Source: Eubacteriales bacterium
Lineage (GTDB): Bacteria; Bacillota; Clostridia; Lachnospirales; Lachnospiraceae
Direction: 5' to 3'
DNA: 64,000 bases
Assembly: GCA_030536555.1 (NCBI GenBank)
Contig: JAUNPU010000016.1
Coordinates: forward strand, 17,906 to 81,905
The notes under the pieces are model-generated. The model was given only the letters and a program-made list of their open reading frames with translations, made no database searches and was not told the origin of the DNA. Numbering within the stretch: the first letter of the stretch is position 1; every line of letters starts with the position of its first letter. Positions 43,804 to 52,715 of the stretch are shown here, in pieces. The translations under genes were made by a program, and so were the position numbers.

Positions 43804-45120
43804 ATGAAAGGAATATCATTGCAGGATTCAAAATTTGTTGACAAGTTTACAATGTTTGCTTCCAGGATGGGCAACGAGATTCACCTGCGTTCATTGCGTG
43901 ACGCATTTGCCACAATCATGCCGCTGTATATTCTGGCGGGTCTGGCAGTATTGATCAACAACACCGTATTTTTATGGCTTTTATCTGGAGAGACACTGGC
44001 AAGTGCGCAGTATTGGGGCACATTGATTGTGAATGGTACGCTGAATATCAGTTCCCTGTTGATTGCTCCGCTGGTAGGTTACTCACTGTCCCGCAACAAA
44101 GGATTTGATAATCCTCTTGCAGCGGCATTGATTTCTCTGGCAACTCTGATTGTGATGATGCCGAACACGGTGAGTGTGGTTCCGACAGGCGCGACTGAGA
44201 GTGTGATGGTTCAGGGGGTTCTGAGCTTTGGCAATGTGGGAACACAGGCGATGTTTGCAGGTGTCATCATTGGCCTCGTGGCAACGGAGCTCTTTGTGTG
44301 GATATCCGGTATCAAACGGCTTCAGATCAACCTGGGTGACAGCATTCCACCGTCAGTAGGAAAATCCTTCAATGTGCTGATTCCGTTTATCCTTGTTATG
44401 TCCGGATTTGCACTGGTATCTGCTGTACTGAACAATGTGTTTGATACAAATCTGATTGCAATGATTACAACCTTGATTCAGGAGCCGCTGCGCACGGTAA
44501 CGACCGGTCTGGCGGGGTGCGTGATTCTGTATAGCCTGGGTAATCTTTTGTGGCTGTTCGGTATTCATCAGTCTGTTATTTACAGCTCTATTCTGGAACC
44601 GCTTCTGATTGTGAACATGACACAGAATATGGCGGCATATGCAGCAGGTGAGGCAATTCCGAATATCATCAATGTGGCAATGGTGCCGGCGTTTGGTCTG
44701 ATGGGCGGCTCTGGCTCCACGATTTGTCTGTTGATTGCAACCTTCCTGGTAGGTCGCAACAAAGCGACGAGAAGTGTAGCACAGATGTCCTTCGTTCCGG
44801 GACTGTTCAACATCAATGAACCGGTTATTTTTGGATATTCCATCGTGTACAACATCAGCCTGATCATTCCGTTCATTCTGACTCCGGCGCTGGGGATTAT
44901 CATTGCATATGCAGCCACCGCGATGAACTTTATGAACGAATGCGTTGTTTACATCCCGTGGACTACTCCGCCGTTACTGAGCGGATATCTGGCAACCGCA
45001 GGCGACTGGCGTGCAGTTGTGGTACAGGCACTGATCCTGATACTGGGTGTGCTTCTCTACATTCCGTTTGTCAGAATCAATGATATAGTTATGGCAAAGA
45101 CTGCAGGAGAGGAAGCATAA
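43804..45120 (+). CDS. PTS lactose/cellobiose-type EIIC permease
   Basis: The protein of about 438 residues is a multi-helix membrane component with the family features PLYILAGLAVLINNTV, the NLLWLFGIHQSVI region, and FVPGLFNINEPVIFGYSIVYN (core GLFNINEPVIFG), the conserved substrate-site motif. It carries the sugar across the membrane while EIIB phosphorylates it. ATG 43804 is preferred over 43798 because AAGGAG (43791-43796) is at the right distance only from the former. It follows the GH1 gene by about 43 bases. Confidence 0.93.
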   Translation: MKGISLQDSKFVDKFTMFASRMGNEIHLRSLRDAFATIMPLYILAGLAVLINNTVFLWLLSGETLASAQYWGTLIVNGTLNISSLLIAPLVGYSLSRNKGFDNPLAAALISLATLIVMMPNTVSVVPTGATESVMVQGVLSFGNVGTQAMFAGVIIGLVATELFVWISGIKRLQINLGDSIPPSVGKSFNVLIPFILVMSGFALVSAVLNNVFDTNLIAMITTLIQEPLRTVTTGLAGCVILYSLGNLLWLFGIHQSVIYSSILEPLLIVNMTQNMAAYAAGEAIPNIINVAMVPAFGLMGGSGSTICLLIATFLVGRNKATRSVAQMSFVPGLFNINEPVIFGYSIVYNISLIIPFILTPALGIIIAYAATAMNFMNECVVYIPWTTPPLLSGYLATAGDWRAVVVQALILILGVLLYIPFVRINDIVMAKTAGEEA

Positions 45121-45168
45121 CGAAGCTGGCTGTTAAACAGAAAAAACAAATATAAGGAGAAAGATATC

Positions 45169-45468
45169 ATGAAGAAGATTTTATTGGTGTGTAATGCGGG
45201 AATGTCAACCAGCATGCTGGTTACAAAAATGAAAAAGGCTGCAGAAGAGGGGGGAGTTGAGGTTTCTATTGAAGCTAAATCTCTGTCTGAGGCAAAGACG
45301 CAGATTGAAGAGGCCGATATAGTACTGCTTGGACCTCAGATCCGCTATGAACTTGCCAATGTCAAGAAGATTGCAGGCAGTGTTCCAGTAGAAGCGATTG
45401 ACATGAAGGACTACGGAATGATGAACGGAGCGAAAGTGCTGAAGCATGCATTGGAGGTGATTGACTGA
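45169..45468 (+). CDS. PTS lactose/cellobiose-type EIIB
   Basis: The 99-residue cytoplasmic EIIB has its phosphorylated cysteine at position 8 in LLVCNAGMSTSMLV, the classic P-loop-like site of the cellobiose EIIB family, and LLGPQIRYEL in the middle. It receives phosphate from EIIA and gives it to the sugar in EIIC. A GGAG site precedes it. The stop overlaps the EIIA start. Confidence 0.95.
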   Translation: MKKILLVCNAGMSTSMLVTKMKKAAEEGGVEVSIEAKSLSEAKTQIEEADIVLLGPQIRYELANVKKIAGSVPVEAIDMKDYGMMNGAKVLKHALEVID

Positions 45469-45776
45469 TGGATGAACAGGCAGTTCTGATCTGTATGCAG
45501 ATTATTACCAATACAGGGAGTGCGAAGTCTTCTTATATTGAAGCCATTCAGAAGGCGAAAGCCGGTGATTTTGAGGGCGCAGAGCAGAAGATTCAGGAAG
45601 GTGATGAGTTCTATCACGAGGCACATGAAGTACATACTACATTGATTCAGCAGGAGGCATCTGGAAAGAAAACGGAATTTTCCCTGATTCTGATGCATGC
45701 AGAGGACCAGATGGCAGGTACGGAAATGGCGAGGGTCATGGCAACGGAATTGATTGAATTATATCAGAAAAAATGA
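45468..45776 (+). CDS. PTS lactose/cellobiose-type EIIA
   Basis: The 102-residue helical protein has IITNTGSAKSSYIEA near the N-terminus and the phospho-accepting His77 in SLILMHAEDQMAG, matching the lactose-type EIIA trimer. It passes phosphate from HPr to EIIB. It overlaps EIIB by one base and ends the operon before a weak terminator. Confidence 0.95.
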   Translation: MDEQAVLICMQIITNTGSAKSSYIEAIQKAKAGDFEGAEQKIQEGDEFYHEAHEVHTTLIQQEASGKKTEFSLILMHAEDQMAGTEMARVMATELIELYQKK

Positions 45777-45791
45777 TAAACTAGATTCAGG

Positions 45792-45827
45792 GAAAGGGGG
45801 CTGGAATTCCGGTCCCCTTTCGTTGCT
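45792..45827 (+). terminator. Terminator of the GH1/PTS operon
   Basis: GAAAGGGG pairs with CCCCTTT around CTGGAATTCCGG, itself self-complementary. The T run is short (TTTCGTTGCTT). Confidence 0.55.
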
Positions 45828-45899
45828 TAACATATCAGGGGAAGATCTGGCAGATTGTCATCCTGAGTGTTTTGGCATGTTGAAGCGAGGAGGAACGCA

Positions 45900-46832
45900 A
45901 TGAGAGAATTACTATTCATGGAACCCTGTTTTAAGCCGATGATCTGGGGTGGACACAAGATGCGCGAGAAATACGGCTATCCGATTCCCTGTGACGAGAC
46001 CGGTGAGGCGTGGGTAGTCAGCGGCCACCAGAATGGAAAGAGTACGGTAAAGGGCGGCAGCTTTGACGGATGGAAGTTAGACGAGCTGTGGAGCCGGCAC
46101 GGAGAGCTGTTTGGCAATCCGACGGAGAAGGATTTTCCGCTGCTTGTGAAGGTCATTGACGCCAACGGGGATTTGAGCATCCAGGTGCATCCCGATGATG
46201 CGTATGCATTTGCCAATGAAAATGGTTCTAAGGGAAAGACCGAGTGCTGGTATATTCTGGACTGTGAGGAGGGGGCAGACATTATCGTCGGACACCACGC
46301 ACAGTCGAAGGAAGAGCTGGTGCAGATGATCGATGAGGGCAAGTGGGATGAGCTTCTCAACTGCTTCCCGATCCATAAGGGGGATTTCTTCTATATTCCA
46401 TCCGGCACGGTTCATGCGATTCGGAGAGGAACCCTGATTCTGGAGGTGCAGCAGAACAGTGATGTGACTTATCGCCTGTATGACTATGGCAGACTGCAGA
46501 ACGGCAAGCCGAGAGAGCTGCATCTGGATAAGAGCAAGGACGTGATTCAGTGTCCGCACCGGGACGTGGCAACCGCCGGAGACTGGGAGCAGCAGGATGG
46601 TTATGAGATGCGGAAGCTGGCAGCCAGTGAGTATTTCACTGCAGATCAGTGGAAGGTGAAGACAGCACTGGATCTGGAACAGAACCATGACTTCCTGATT
46701 GTGGATGTGACGGAAGGTCAGGGAACGGTGGACGGAATCGAGATCAAGGCTGGAGATCACTTTATCGCGCCGTATCAGTATGGTACCATGCATTTTGAAG
46801 GTGAGCTGGAGATTATCACATCTTATCGATGA
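45900..46832 (+). CDS. manA: Mannose-6-phosphate isomerase, class I
   Basis: The 310-residue cupin enzyme interconverts mannose 6-phosphate and fructose 6-phosphate. It has LSIQVHPDDAYA and KTECWYIL (zinc ligands), and GTVHAIRRGTLILEVQQNSDVTYRLYDYGR (core IPSGTVHAI). The length fits the short Firmicutes ManA/Pmi type. The ATG at 45900 follows GAGGAGG; the frame stays open upstream without a better start. The ROK sugar kinase follows after 14 bases, so the pair probably feeds mannose or fructose into glycolysis. Confidence 0.94.
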   Translation: MRELLFMEPCFKPMIWGGHKMREKYGYPIPCDETGEAWVVSGHQNGKSTVKGGSFDGWKLDELWSRHGELFGNPTEKDFPLLVKVIDANGDLSIQVHPDDAYAFANENGSKGKTECWYILDCEEGADIIVGHHAQSKEELVQMIDEGKWDELLNCFPIHKGDFFYIPSGTVHAIRRGTLILEVQQNSDVTYRLYDYGRLQNGKPRELHLDKSKDVIQCPHRDVATAGDWEQQDGYEMRKLAASEYFTADQWKVKTALDLEQNHDFLIVDVTEGQGTVDGIEIKAGDHFIAPYQYGTMHFEGELEIITSYR

Positions 46833-46846
46833 AAAGGAGGAGCATT

Positions 46847-47728
46847 ATGTTATTTGGAGCATTGGAAGCCGGCGGCACCAAGATGGTGTGCGCAATCGGC
46901 AATGAGAATGGTGAGATTCTGGACCGGGTTTCGATTCCGACGGAGACGCCGGAGGTGACACTGCCGAAGCTGCTGGAGTATTTTCAGGGCAAGGAGATTC
47001 TGGCACTGGGAATCGGCTGTTTTGGACCGATTGACTTAAATGAGTCATCCGAGACCTTTGGCTATATTACCACCACCCCGAAGCTGGCGTGGGCGAACTG
47101 CGATATCTGCGGTTATTTCCGTGAAAATCTGGGAATCCCTGTTGGATTTGACACGGATGTGAATGGCTCTCTCTTAGGCGAGGCAACCTGGGGCTGCTTA
47201 AAGGGTCTTGATACCGCCATGTACATTACCATCGGTACCGGTGTGGGCGCCGGAATCATGGCTGGCGGCAGGCTGCAGCACGGCATGCTGCACCCGGAGT
47301 GCGGTCACATGCTGCTTCCGGTGAGAAGCGATGACCACTATGCAGGCAAGTGTCCTTATCACGGCACCTGTCTGGAAAGCATGGCAGCAGGACCGGCTAT
47401 TGAGGCTCGCTGGGGTCAGAAGGCGGAGACTCTGTATGACAGACCGGAGGTCTGGGAGCTGGAAGCTCACTACATCGCTGTAGCAGTGGTGAACTTTATC
47501 ATGATCCTGTCCCCGCAGAAGATCGTGCTGGGCGGCGGCGTTATGCACAAGGACGGGCTGATCGAGATGGTGCGGGAGAAGGTGACCAGACTGGCTGCCG
47601 GATACATCCAGACCAAAGAGCTGGCAGATATGGATTCCTATCTGGTGCTGCCGTCTCTGGATGATAACCAGGGCATCATGGGCGCACTGAAGCTGGGCAT
47701 GGACCGGTATCAGCAGGAACGTAAATAA
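46847..47728 (+). CDS. scrK: ROK-family fructokinase
   Basis: The 293-residue kinase begins MLFGALEAGGTKMVCAIG (phosphate 1 site) and has TIGTGVGAGIM, HPECGHM, and the zinc-binding ROK signature with CPYHGTCLE. This is the short Firmicutes fructokinase type (ScrK/GmuE), which phosphorylates fructose and sometimes mannose. The start follows AAAAGGAGG and lies 14 bases after manA. A terminator follows. Confidence 0.88.
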   Translation: MLFGALEAGGTKMVCAIGNENGEILDRVSIPTETPEVTLPKLLEYFQGKEILALGIGCFGPIDLNESSETFGYITTTPKLAWANCDICGYFRENLGIPVGFDTDVNGSLLGEATWGCLKGLDTAMYITIGTGVGAGIMAGGRLQHGMLHPECGHMLLPVRSDDHYAGKCPYHGTCLESMAAGPAIEARWGQKAETLYDRPEVWELEAHYIAVAVVNFIMILSPQKIVLGGGVMHKDGLIEMVREKVTRLAAGYIQTKELADMDSYLVLPSLDDNQGIMGALKLGMDRYQQERK

Positions 47729-47757
47729 TAGAACTTGAATAATAGAATATGAACAGG

Positions 47758-47820
47758 AAAGCATCATTCCGAGGGCGGGACCATGTGGACGGTCGGGCAC
47801 GGGGAAGGATGCTTTCTTTT
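47758..47820 (+). terminator. Terminator of manA-scrK
   Basis: AAAGCATC (47758-47765) pairs with GATGCTTT (47808-47815), with inner pairing, and CTTTT follows. Confidence 0.7.
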
Positions 47821-47955
47821 GTCTGGGCGCGAATTTTTTGGATGAAGCTGGCTGGTGGTTCGATCCGGGTAGCTTAGGATTTCAAGCCGGGGAAGATAGT
47901 GTGGTTCGGTCCTAGTAGTAGCTGATTCGACCTGGGCGGACGCTATGCGCTCTTC

Positions 47956-48221
47956 TTTTGGATAATTAACATGGAAATATCAAAAAATTGTCCAAAGCTC
48001 CCTCGCAAGCAGGAATTATGCGCTTTATCCGGTTGACATAAAGCATATTTTGGACAATTTTCCTTCGAATTGCCCTTTAATTATCCAAAGTTCCCGGGTT
48101 TTTGGATAATTTTTACGGAAACTGGCGATAATTGTCCAAACAGCCTCGTTTTTCAGCTTAAATCAAGTATTCCACCGGAATTTTGGATAATTTTCTGGAT
48201 TTTTGCCATTAATTGTCCAAA
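47956..48221 (-). repeat. Four-hairpin TTGGAYAAT element, copy C (inverted)
   Basis: Read on the minus strand, the order of parts equals copies A and B: hairpins at 48181-48221, 48099-48140, 48048-48089 and 47956-47996. A CCCGGG-containing spacer (48092-48099) separates 2 and 3, and GCTTTATGTCAACC (complement of about 48031-48044) lies between 3 and 4. The 26 bases around that motif are identical to copy A. The element lies in the 541-base gap between convergent scrK and the HAD gene; no gene was seen in the rest of it (47821-47955). Confidence 0.85.
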
Positions 48222-48269
48222 CCTCCGCGAGTGTTTAGAATCTCCAGCCCCAAATGAAGCTCAGGAAGT

Positions 48270-49097
48270 TCATTCGCCCCCCAAAAGGTAAGTATCAATC
48301 ACCTGGGCACAGCCGTCGTGGTCGTTGTCGGCGGTGATGATGTCGCAAAGCTCTTTGATGTGCGGCAGTGCGTTGTCCATAGCCACGGACAGACCGGCGA
48401 TGCGCAGCACGTCAGCATCATTGTCAGCGTCGCCTGCGATGATGGTCCGCTCCAGTGGGATCTGCAGGTACTGGCACAGCCAGATGAGACCGCTGGCCTT
48501 GGTGACGCCGGAGGGGGAGATCTCCAGGGAGGTTTCCTCTGCGTAGGCGGTTGCCACCGGAAGCTTCTGCACCTGTGAGAAGAGCCGTTCGCGGATCTCG
48601 GGGGAGGCGGAAAACATATTCAGCTTTTCCACCGGACAGCAGGTTTCCTGATAGTAGGATACCAGGTCCTCCTTCTGGTTCACCATTGTGTTCATCATTT
48701 CCTGGTAGATGTCCATCTGGAAGTGGGCAAGCTGTGCCAAGTCCCGGCGGTTTGCGTAGGAGTATCCATTGCTCATGAGATACAGCATGGTATCTTCCGG
48801 TACGGCGATCTCCATAAGCTGCTCCACGATGGTGGGCGGCAGAGTCTCGGCGTGGAGAATCTGCTTCTCCCAGGCGTCATAGATCAGTGCACCGCTCTCA
48901 CAGACGTAGTAGTGGATGCTGGAAAGCTGCTCTCCAAATTGGGTCAGCTCGCTGATTCCGCGTCCGGTGGAGAGAATCACGGTCTTTCCGGCAGCGGCGG
49001 CGCGGTTGATGGCGTCTAAGGTGACCGGGGAGATGGTTTTCTGGCTGTTCAGTAAGGTCCCGTCCATGTCGAGACCGATCAAATCGTAAGTTTGCAT
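48270..49097 (-). CDS. HAD-superfamily Cof-type phosphatase
   Basis: The 275-residue protein is a type IIB HAD hydrolase: GLDMDGTLLNS (catalytic Asp pair), ILSTGRG, the LNMFSA region and IIAGDADNDADVL with the final metal ligands. Such enzymes dephosphorylate sugar phosphates, flavin precursors and other small metabolites; the substrate is unknown. The start at 49097 (MQTYDLIGLDMDG) follows AAGAGGTG; the frame runs 280 bases further upstream, but that part is not family-like. It is convergent with scrK across element C. Confidence 0.9.
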   Translation of the reverse strand: MQTYDLIGLDMDGTLLNSQKTISPVTLDAINRAAAAGKTVILSTGRGISELTQFGEQLSSIHYYVCESGALIYDAWEKQILHAETLPPTIVEQLMEIAVPEDTMLYLMSNGYSYANRRDLAQLAHFQMDIYQEMMNTMVNQKEDLVSYYQETCCPVEKLNMFSASPEIRERLFSQVQKLPVATAYAEETSLEISPSGVTKASGLIWLCQYLQIPLERTIIAGDADNDADVLRIAGLSVAMDNALPHIKELCDIITADNDHDGCAQVIDTYLLGGE

Positions 49098-49241
49098 GAT
49101 ACACCTCTTGAACTTGTTATCTTTCGTCAGCAAAAGCATACACGATATTGGAGCAGATAGCAAGGGACAAACGTATAATTTTAATCCGGAACCGGCCTTA
49201 TCAGCAAAGTAATAATAACTTTCAAAATTGCAGGTGTTAAG

Positions 49242-49270
49242 TTGAAAAGCAGATGCCTGTATACTATAAT
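49242..49270 (+). promoter_or_regulatory. Promoter upstream of the AlbA_2 ATPase gene
   Basis: TTGAAA (49242-49247), 17 bases and TATAAT (49265-49270). Confidence 0.6.
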
Positions 49271-49296
49271 AGATTCGAGACAGTTTGCCATAGCAG

Positions 49297-49413
49297 ATGA
49301 ATATGAATAAAGACAGCAGGATCAGTATTGCCCTGGATGGCACAGTTCCGGCGGAGACGATAGAAAATTTGATTGACATGAGTTTTCATCTTACAGAAAA
49401 GGCGAAGAAGTAA
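49297..49413 (+). pseudogene. Possible C-terminal remnant of an MmcQ/YjbR-like gene
   Basis: A 38-codon frame, MNMNKDSRISIALDGTVPAE onward, ends SFHLTEKAKK. It resembles the last 30-40 residues of MmcQ/YjbR proteins (LDGTVP, then LIDMSFHL), but the rest of such a gene is absent and an in-frame stop lies at 49291. It could also be a leader peptide of the ATPase gene, which starts 16 bases later. The family match is tentative. Confidence 0.35.
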
Positions 49414-49428
49414 TAAGGAGGTGGTTAC

Positions 49429-50883
49429 ATGACAATCGAAGAAATTTTTGCCGGTGAGACGGACAATCTTGAGTTCAAAGAGGATATCCCGGCGAAAAGC
49501 GAAAAGTATATGAAAACCGTGGTGGCATTTGCCAATGGTTCCGGTGGTCGAATTGTTTTTGGTGTAGAAAACGATACCTGGAATGTTATCGGTTTTGCAA
49601 AAGAAGAGGTTTTTCGGAAGATGGATGCAATTACGAATGCGATTTATGATAGCTGCGATCCGAAGATTGCGCCGAGTGTCGGTATTCAGGACGTTGACGG
49701 GAAGTATATCATCGTTGTGGATGTTCCATCTGGTATGCAGCGTCCGTACTGCCTGAAAAGTCAGGGAATGCTGGATGGTGTCTATTTAAGGGTAGCAGGG
49801 ACAACCCGCAAAGCAGCCAGATACCAGATACAGGAAATGATTTTAGATGCAGGGAATCGGAGCTTTGACCAGCAGAAAGTGGAGCGGGAGCTTTCAGATC
49901 AGGAGATGGAGCAGTTTTGTGACAGACTGTATCATCATGCTCAGGAACTTTGCAATACGGATGCTGACAAAGCATCTCTGAAGAAAATCGGGAAAAATCA
50001 GCTTCTTTCCTATAAGCTGGTTTTGGAAGAAAACGAGAAATACTATGCAACCAATGGCTATCAGCTGATAGATGGGAGATTGGATGAATATTTCGGTGCA
50101 TCCATTCAATGTGCGGTTTTTAAGGGAACGGTAAGAAATATCTTTATTACCCGCAAGGAATTTAAGGGCAGTATTGATGAGCAGATCGAATCCGCGTATG
50201 CGTTTGTTCTGGAGCATATCAATCTTGGGGCGAGAATTGACGGGCTTGCAAGACAGGATATTTATGAGCTGCCGATTCGCACTATCCGGGAGATTATCAC
50301 AAATGCAGTCTGTCACAGGAGCTATCTTTCGCCGGATAAGATTCAGGTTGCGCTGTTTGACGACCGTTTGGAGGTTACGTCCCCGGGAATGTTAGACCAT
50401 GACCTGACGATTGAGAAGATGAAAACCGGTTTGTCAAAGGTTCGTAATAAAGCGATTGCGGAAGCATTTGCCTATATGAATCTGATTGAGGCATGGGGCA
50501 GCGGTATCCCGAAGATGTACGATGAAGCCAAAGCCTATGGTCTGCCAGAACCGGAGCTGATTGATTTGGACAGCGATTTCAGGGTGAATTTGTATCGCAG
50601 AACAATGGAATTTGATCAGCATGGTGTAGTTGATCCTCGATTAGTCGCAAAAGTGAATGAGACTAATGAGACTGATGCGACTGATGCGACTAATCTAAAT
50701 AAAGAAGAAAATGCAATTATGTCTGTTTTGAAGATGAATCCGACCATTACACAAAAAGAATTAAACAAAGAAACAGGTATTTCATTGGGAACAATAAAGA
50801 GATTGCTTCCCAAATTGCAAGAGAAGGGAGTTTTAGAGAGAACAGGTAATCGTCGTTCTGGTAAATGGATTGTGAAAGAATAA
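49429..50883 (+). CDS. AlbA_2-domain ATP-binding protein (divergent AAA-4 type)
   Basis: The 484-residue protein has an N-terminal AlbA_2/Schlafen domain (NLEFKEDIPAKSEKYMKTVVAFANGSGG, core LEFKEDIP and AFANGSGG), a central helical part, a GHKL-like ATPase region (REIITNAVCHRSY and EAWGSGIPKMYDEA) and a C-terminal winged helix (ITQKELNKETGISLGTIKRLL, core KETGISLGTI). Such proteins are common in gut Firmicutes, often annotated as RecG-like or transcriptional regulators; the function is unclear. Before the winged helix is a microsatellite, NETNETDATDATN, encoded by a 9-base repeat (aatgagact / gatgcgact). Confidence 0.85.
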   Translation: MTIEEIFAGETDNLEFKEDIPAKSEKYMKTVVAFANGSGGRIVFGVENDTWNVIGFAKEEVFRKMDAITNAIYDSCDPKIAPSVGIQDVDGKYIIVVDVPSGMQRPYCLKSQGMLDGVYLRVAGTTRKAARYQIQEMILDAGNRSFDQQKVERELSDQEMEQFCDRLYHHAQELCNTDADKASLKKIGKNQLLSYKLVLEENEKYYATNGYQLIDGRLDEYFGASIQCAVFKGTVRNIFITRKEFKGSIDEQIESAYAFVLEHINLGARIDGLARQDIYELPIRTIREIITNAVCHRSYLSPDKIQVALFDDRLEVTSPGMLDHDLTIEKMKTGLSKVRNKAIAEAFAYMNLIEAWGSGIPKMYDEAKAYGLPEPELIDLDSDFRVNLYRRTMEFDQHGVVDPRLVAKVNETNETDATDATNLNKEENAIMSVLKMNPTITQKELNKETGISLGTIKRLLPKLQEKGVLERTGNRRSGKWIVKE

Positions 50884-50908
50884 TGATAGAAAGTAGATGA
50901 CCCCGGCT

Positions 50909-50937
50909 GCATAATTTCCTCCATTCGACAGATACTA
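50909..50937 (+). promoter_or_regulatory. Candidate sigma-G promoter of spoVT
   Basis: GCATA (50909-50913), 17 bases and GATACTA (50931-50937) fit the sigma-G pattern (GYATR, CATNNTA) with one mismatch. spoVT is a sigma-G gene in Bacillus. The match was made by eye. Confidence 0.4.
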
Positions 50938-50988
50938 TTCCCAGAAACATGAAGTACAGGTAAGGGAATTCAATGGAGGAAATTTTGT

Positions 50989-51537
50989 ATGAAAGCTACG
51001 GGAATTGTGAGAAGAATCGATGACCTGGGTCGCGTTGTGATACCGAAGGAGATACGCAGGACCCTTCGCCTGCGGGAAGGTACACCCCTTGAGATCTTTA
51101 CAGACCGGGAAGGGGAAATCATTCTGAAGAAATACTCTCCGATGGTGGAGCTGACTGCGTTTGCGATTCAGTATGCGGAGTCCATGGCACAGTCCACGGG
51201 CATGATGGTCTGCATTACGGATCGGGATCAGATCATTGCGGTGGCGGGGGGACCGAAGAAGGAGCTGCTGCAGAAGAATATCAGCAAGCAGTTAGAGCAC
51301 GCGATTCACGAGCGGGAGACGATCGTGGCGGCGAAGGAGGACAAGCAGTTCGTGCCGATCACCACGGAGGAGATTGAGGGCGTGACCGGTCAGGTGGTGG
51401 CGCCGATCATCTGCGAGGGAGATGCCATCGGTGCGGTGGCGCTTCTGGGCCGGGAAGCCAAGGTGAAGTTCGGAGACATGGAGCTGAAGCTGGTAAATAC
51501 GGCGGCAGGATTTCTGGGTCGGCAGATGGAAGGGTAA
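50989..51537 (+). CDS. spoVT: Stage V sporulation transcription factor SpoVT
   Basis: The 182-residue protein has an AbrB-type swapped-hairpin DNA-binding domain (MKATGIVRRIDDLGRVVIPKEIRRTL, core DDLGRVVIPKE) and a C-terminal GAF-like domain ending in ALLGREAKVKFGDMELKLV. SpoVT modulates sigma-G genes in the forespore and spore germination traits. GGAGG precedes the start. In many Clostridia spoVT sits beside mfd; here it is alone, with its own candidate sigma-G promoter and terminator. Confidence 0.95.
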   Translation: MKATGIVRRIDDLGRVVIPKEIRRTLRLREGTPLEIFTDREGEIILKKYSPMVELTAFAIQYAESMAQSTGMMVCITDRDQIIAVAGGPKKELLQKNISKQLEHAIHERETIVAAKEDKQFVPITTEEIEGVTGQVVAPIICEGDAIGAVALLGREAKVKFGDMELKLVNTAAGFLGRQMEG

Positions 51538-51608
51538 CCAGAAAGAACACAGGAGTATATCGGCAGGGCAGCCGGGAAAAGCGCAGGAGCATATTGGTCA
51601 GAAATCCA

Positions 51609-51656
51609 GGCAGAAAAGAAATTCAAATCGAGAGAATTTCTTTTCTGCCTGTTTTC
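51609..51656 (+). terminator. Terminator of spoVT
   Basis: GGCAGAAAAGAAATTC (51609-51624) and GAATTTCTTTTCTGCC (51634-51649) form a perfect 16-bp stem, then TGTTTT. Confidence 0.9.
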
Positions 51657-51780
51657 AATACATAACGGTTACTGGAGTTGAAACGTCAGAAAACAGGAAA
51701 AATGGAATGCTTTTGTATGAAGACTAAGAAATCTGAACATTGATACCCCTATTTTTGTTATAGAGAACAATCGACAATTG

Positions 51781-51809
51781 TTTAAATATGACAGAAAATA
51801 TTGTATAAT
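51781..51809 (+). promoter_or_regulatory. Promoter of the MBL-cdaR-gntP-glxK operon
   Basis: TTTAAA (51781-51786), 17 bases and TATAAT (51804-51809). The 326-base spoVT-MBL gap holds this and the spoVT terminator only. Confidence 0.5.
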
Positions 51810-51863
51810 TGTGTAAAAGATATGGAGTATGCATAAAAAACAAGTAAAAGGGGGCGGGAGAGA

Positions 51864-52706
51864 ATGTTACAAATAACAGCGCTCATGGATGACCTGGAGT
51901 CGGAGAATAAGGCTTTGATCCATGAACATGGTCTCTCATTTCTGGTGGAGAAGGGGAATACAAGGTTCCTGTTTGACTGCGGGTCCGGGGAGCATGTCTG
52001 GTACAATGCGCATCGGCTGGGAAAATGTGTGTCAGATCCGGATGCGGTGATTTTGAGCCACAGCCACTACGATCACGCAGCCGGATACCGGGACCTGGTG
52101 GAGCAGGGAGACGGGGGAAGGGTTCTGTACACGGGGCCGCACTTTTTCGAGCCGAAGTATGCCAGGATGGAAGCCTGCTATACAGACCTGTCAGCCGGGT
52201 TTGATGCGGAATTTTTGCAGGGACACGGGATTGAACACCGGGTCAGCGAGGAAGTCACCCGGATCATGCCGGGAGTATGGCTGGTGGGAGCATTTCCGAG
52301 GGTGTACGGGGAAGAGCAGATTCCGGAGCGCTTTGTCAAGCTGACGGAGGAAGAAGGAAGCTTTACCATGACGCAGGATCTGTTTGAAGATGAGATCTGC
52401 CTGGCTCTGGAAACGCAAAAGGGGCTGGTGGTGCTGGTGGGGTGTTCCCATCCGGGAATTCTCAATATGATTAAGAAGGTCCATGAAGCATTGCAGCTTC
52501 CGGTTTACGCGGTATTTGGCGGAACCCATCTGGTGGAAGCAGATGAGGCGCGAATCAGGAAGACCGCACGGGAACTCAAGGCCATGGGGCTTCATGTGCT
52601 TGGCTTCAGCCATTGCTCCGGCAGCCTGGCAGAAGAGATCATAAAGCAGGATGCAGAAGTACAATGCTGTCATATGGCAGTGGGTGATTCCGTGTTTTTT
52701 ACATAG
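51864..52706 (+). CDS. MBL-fold metallohydrolase (COG1237-like)
   Basis: The 280-residue protein has the metallo-beta-lactamase motif LSHSHYDHAAGY, a second ligand region VLVGCSHPGILN and the C-terminal GFSHCSG. This matches the group related to the methanopterin-pathway ribofuranosylaminobenzene phosphate synthase-like hydrolases. The function in Firmicutes is unknown. It is the first gene before cdaR (9 bases apart) and so may be part of the sugar-acid operon. GGGGGCGGGAGAG precedes the ATG. Confidence 0.88.
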   Translation: MLQITALMDDLESENKALIHEHGLSFLVEKGNTRFLFDCGSGEHVWYNAHRLGKCVSDPDAVILSHSHYDHAAGYRDLVEQGDGGRVLYTGPHFFEPKYARMEACYTDLSAGFDAEFLQGHGIEHRVSEEVTRIMPGVWLVGAFPRVYGEEQIPERFVKLTEEEGSFTMTQDLFEDEICLALETQKGLVVLVGCSHPGILNMIKKVHEALQLPVYAVFGGTHLVEADEARIRKTARELKAMGLHVLGFSHCSGSLAEEIIKQDAEVQCCHMAVGDSVFFT

Positions 52707-52715
52707 GAGACCGTT

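Noticed and set aside
48270..49379. Longer form of the HAD phosphatase starting at 49379
   Set aside because: The added 94 residues are unlike the family and cross the plus-strand promoter region; MQTYDLIGLDMDG at 49097 has a ribosome site.
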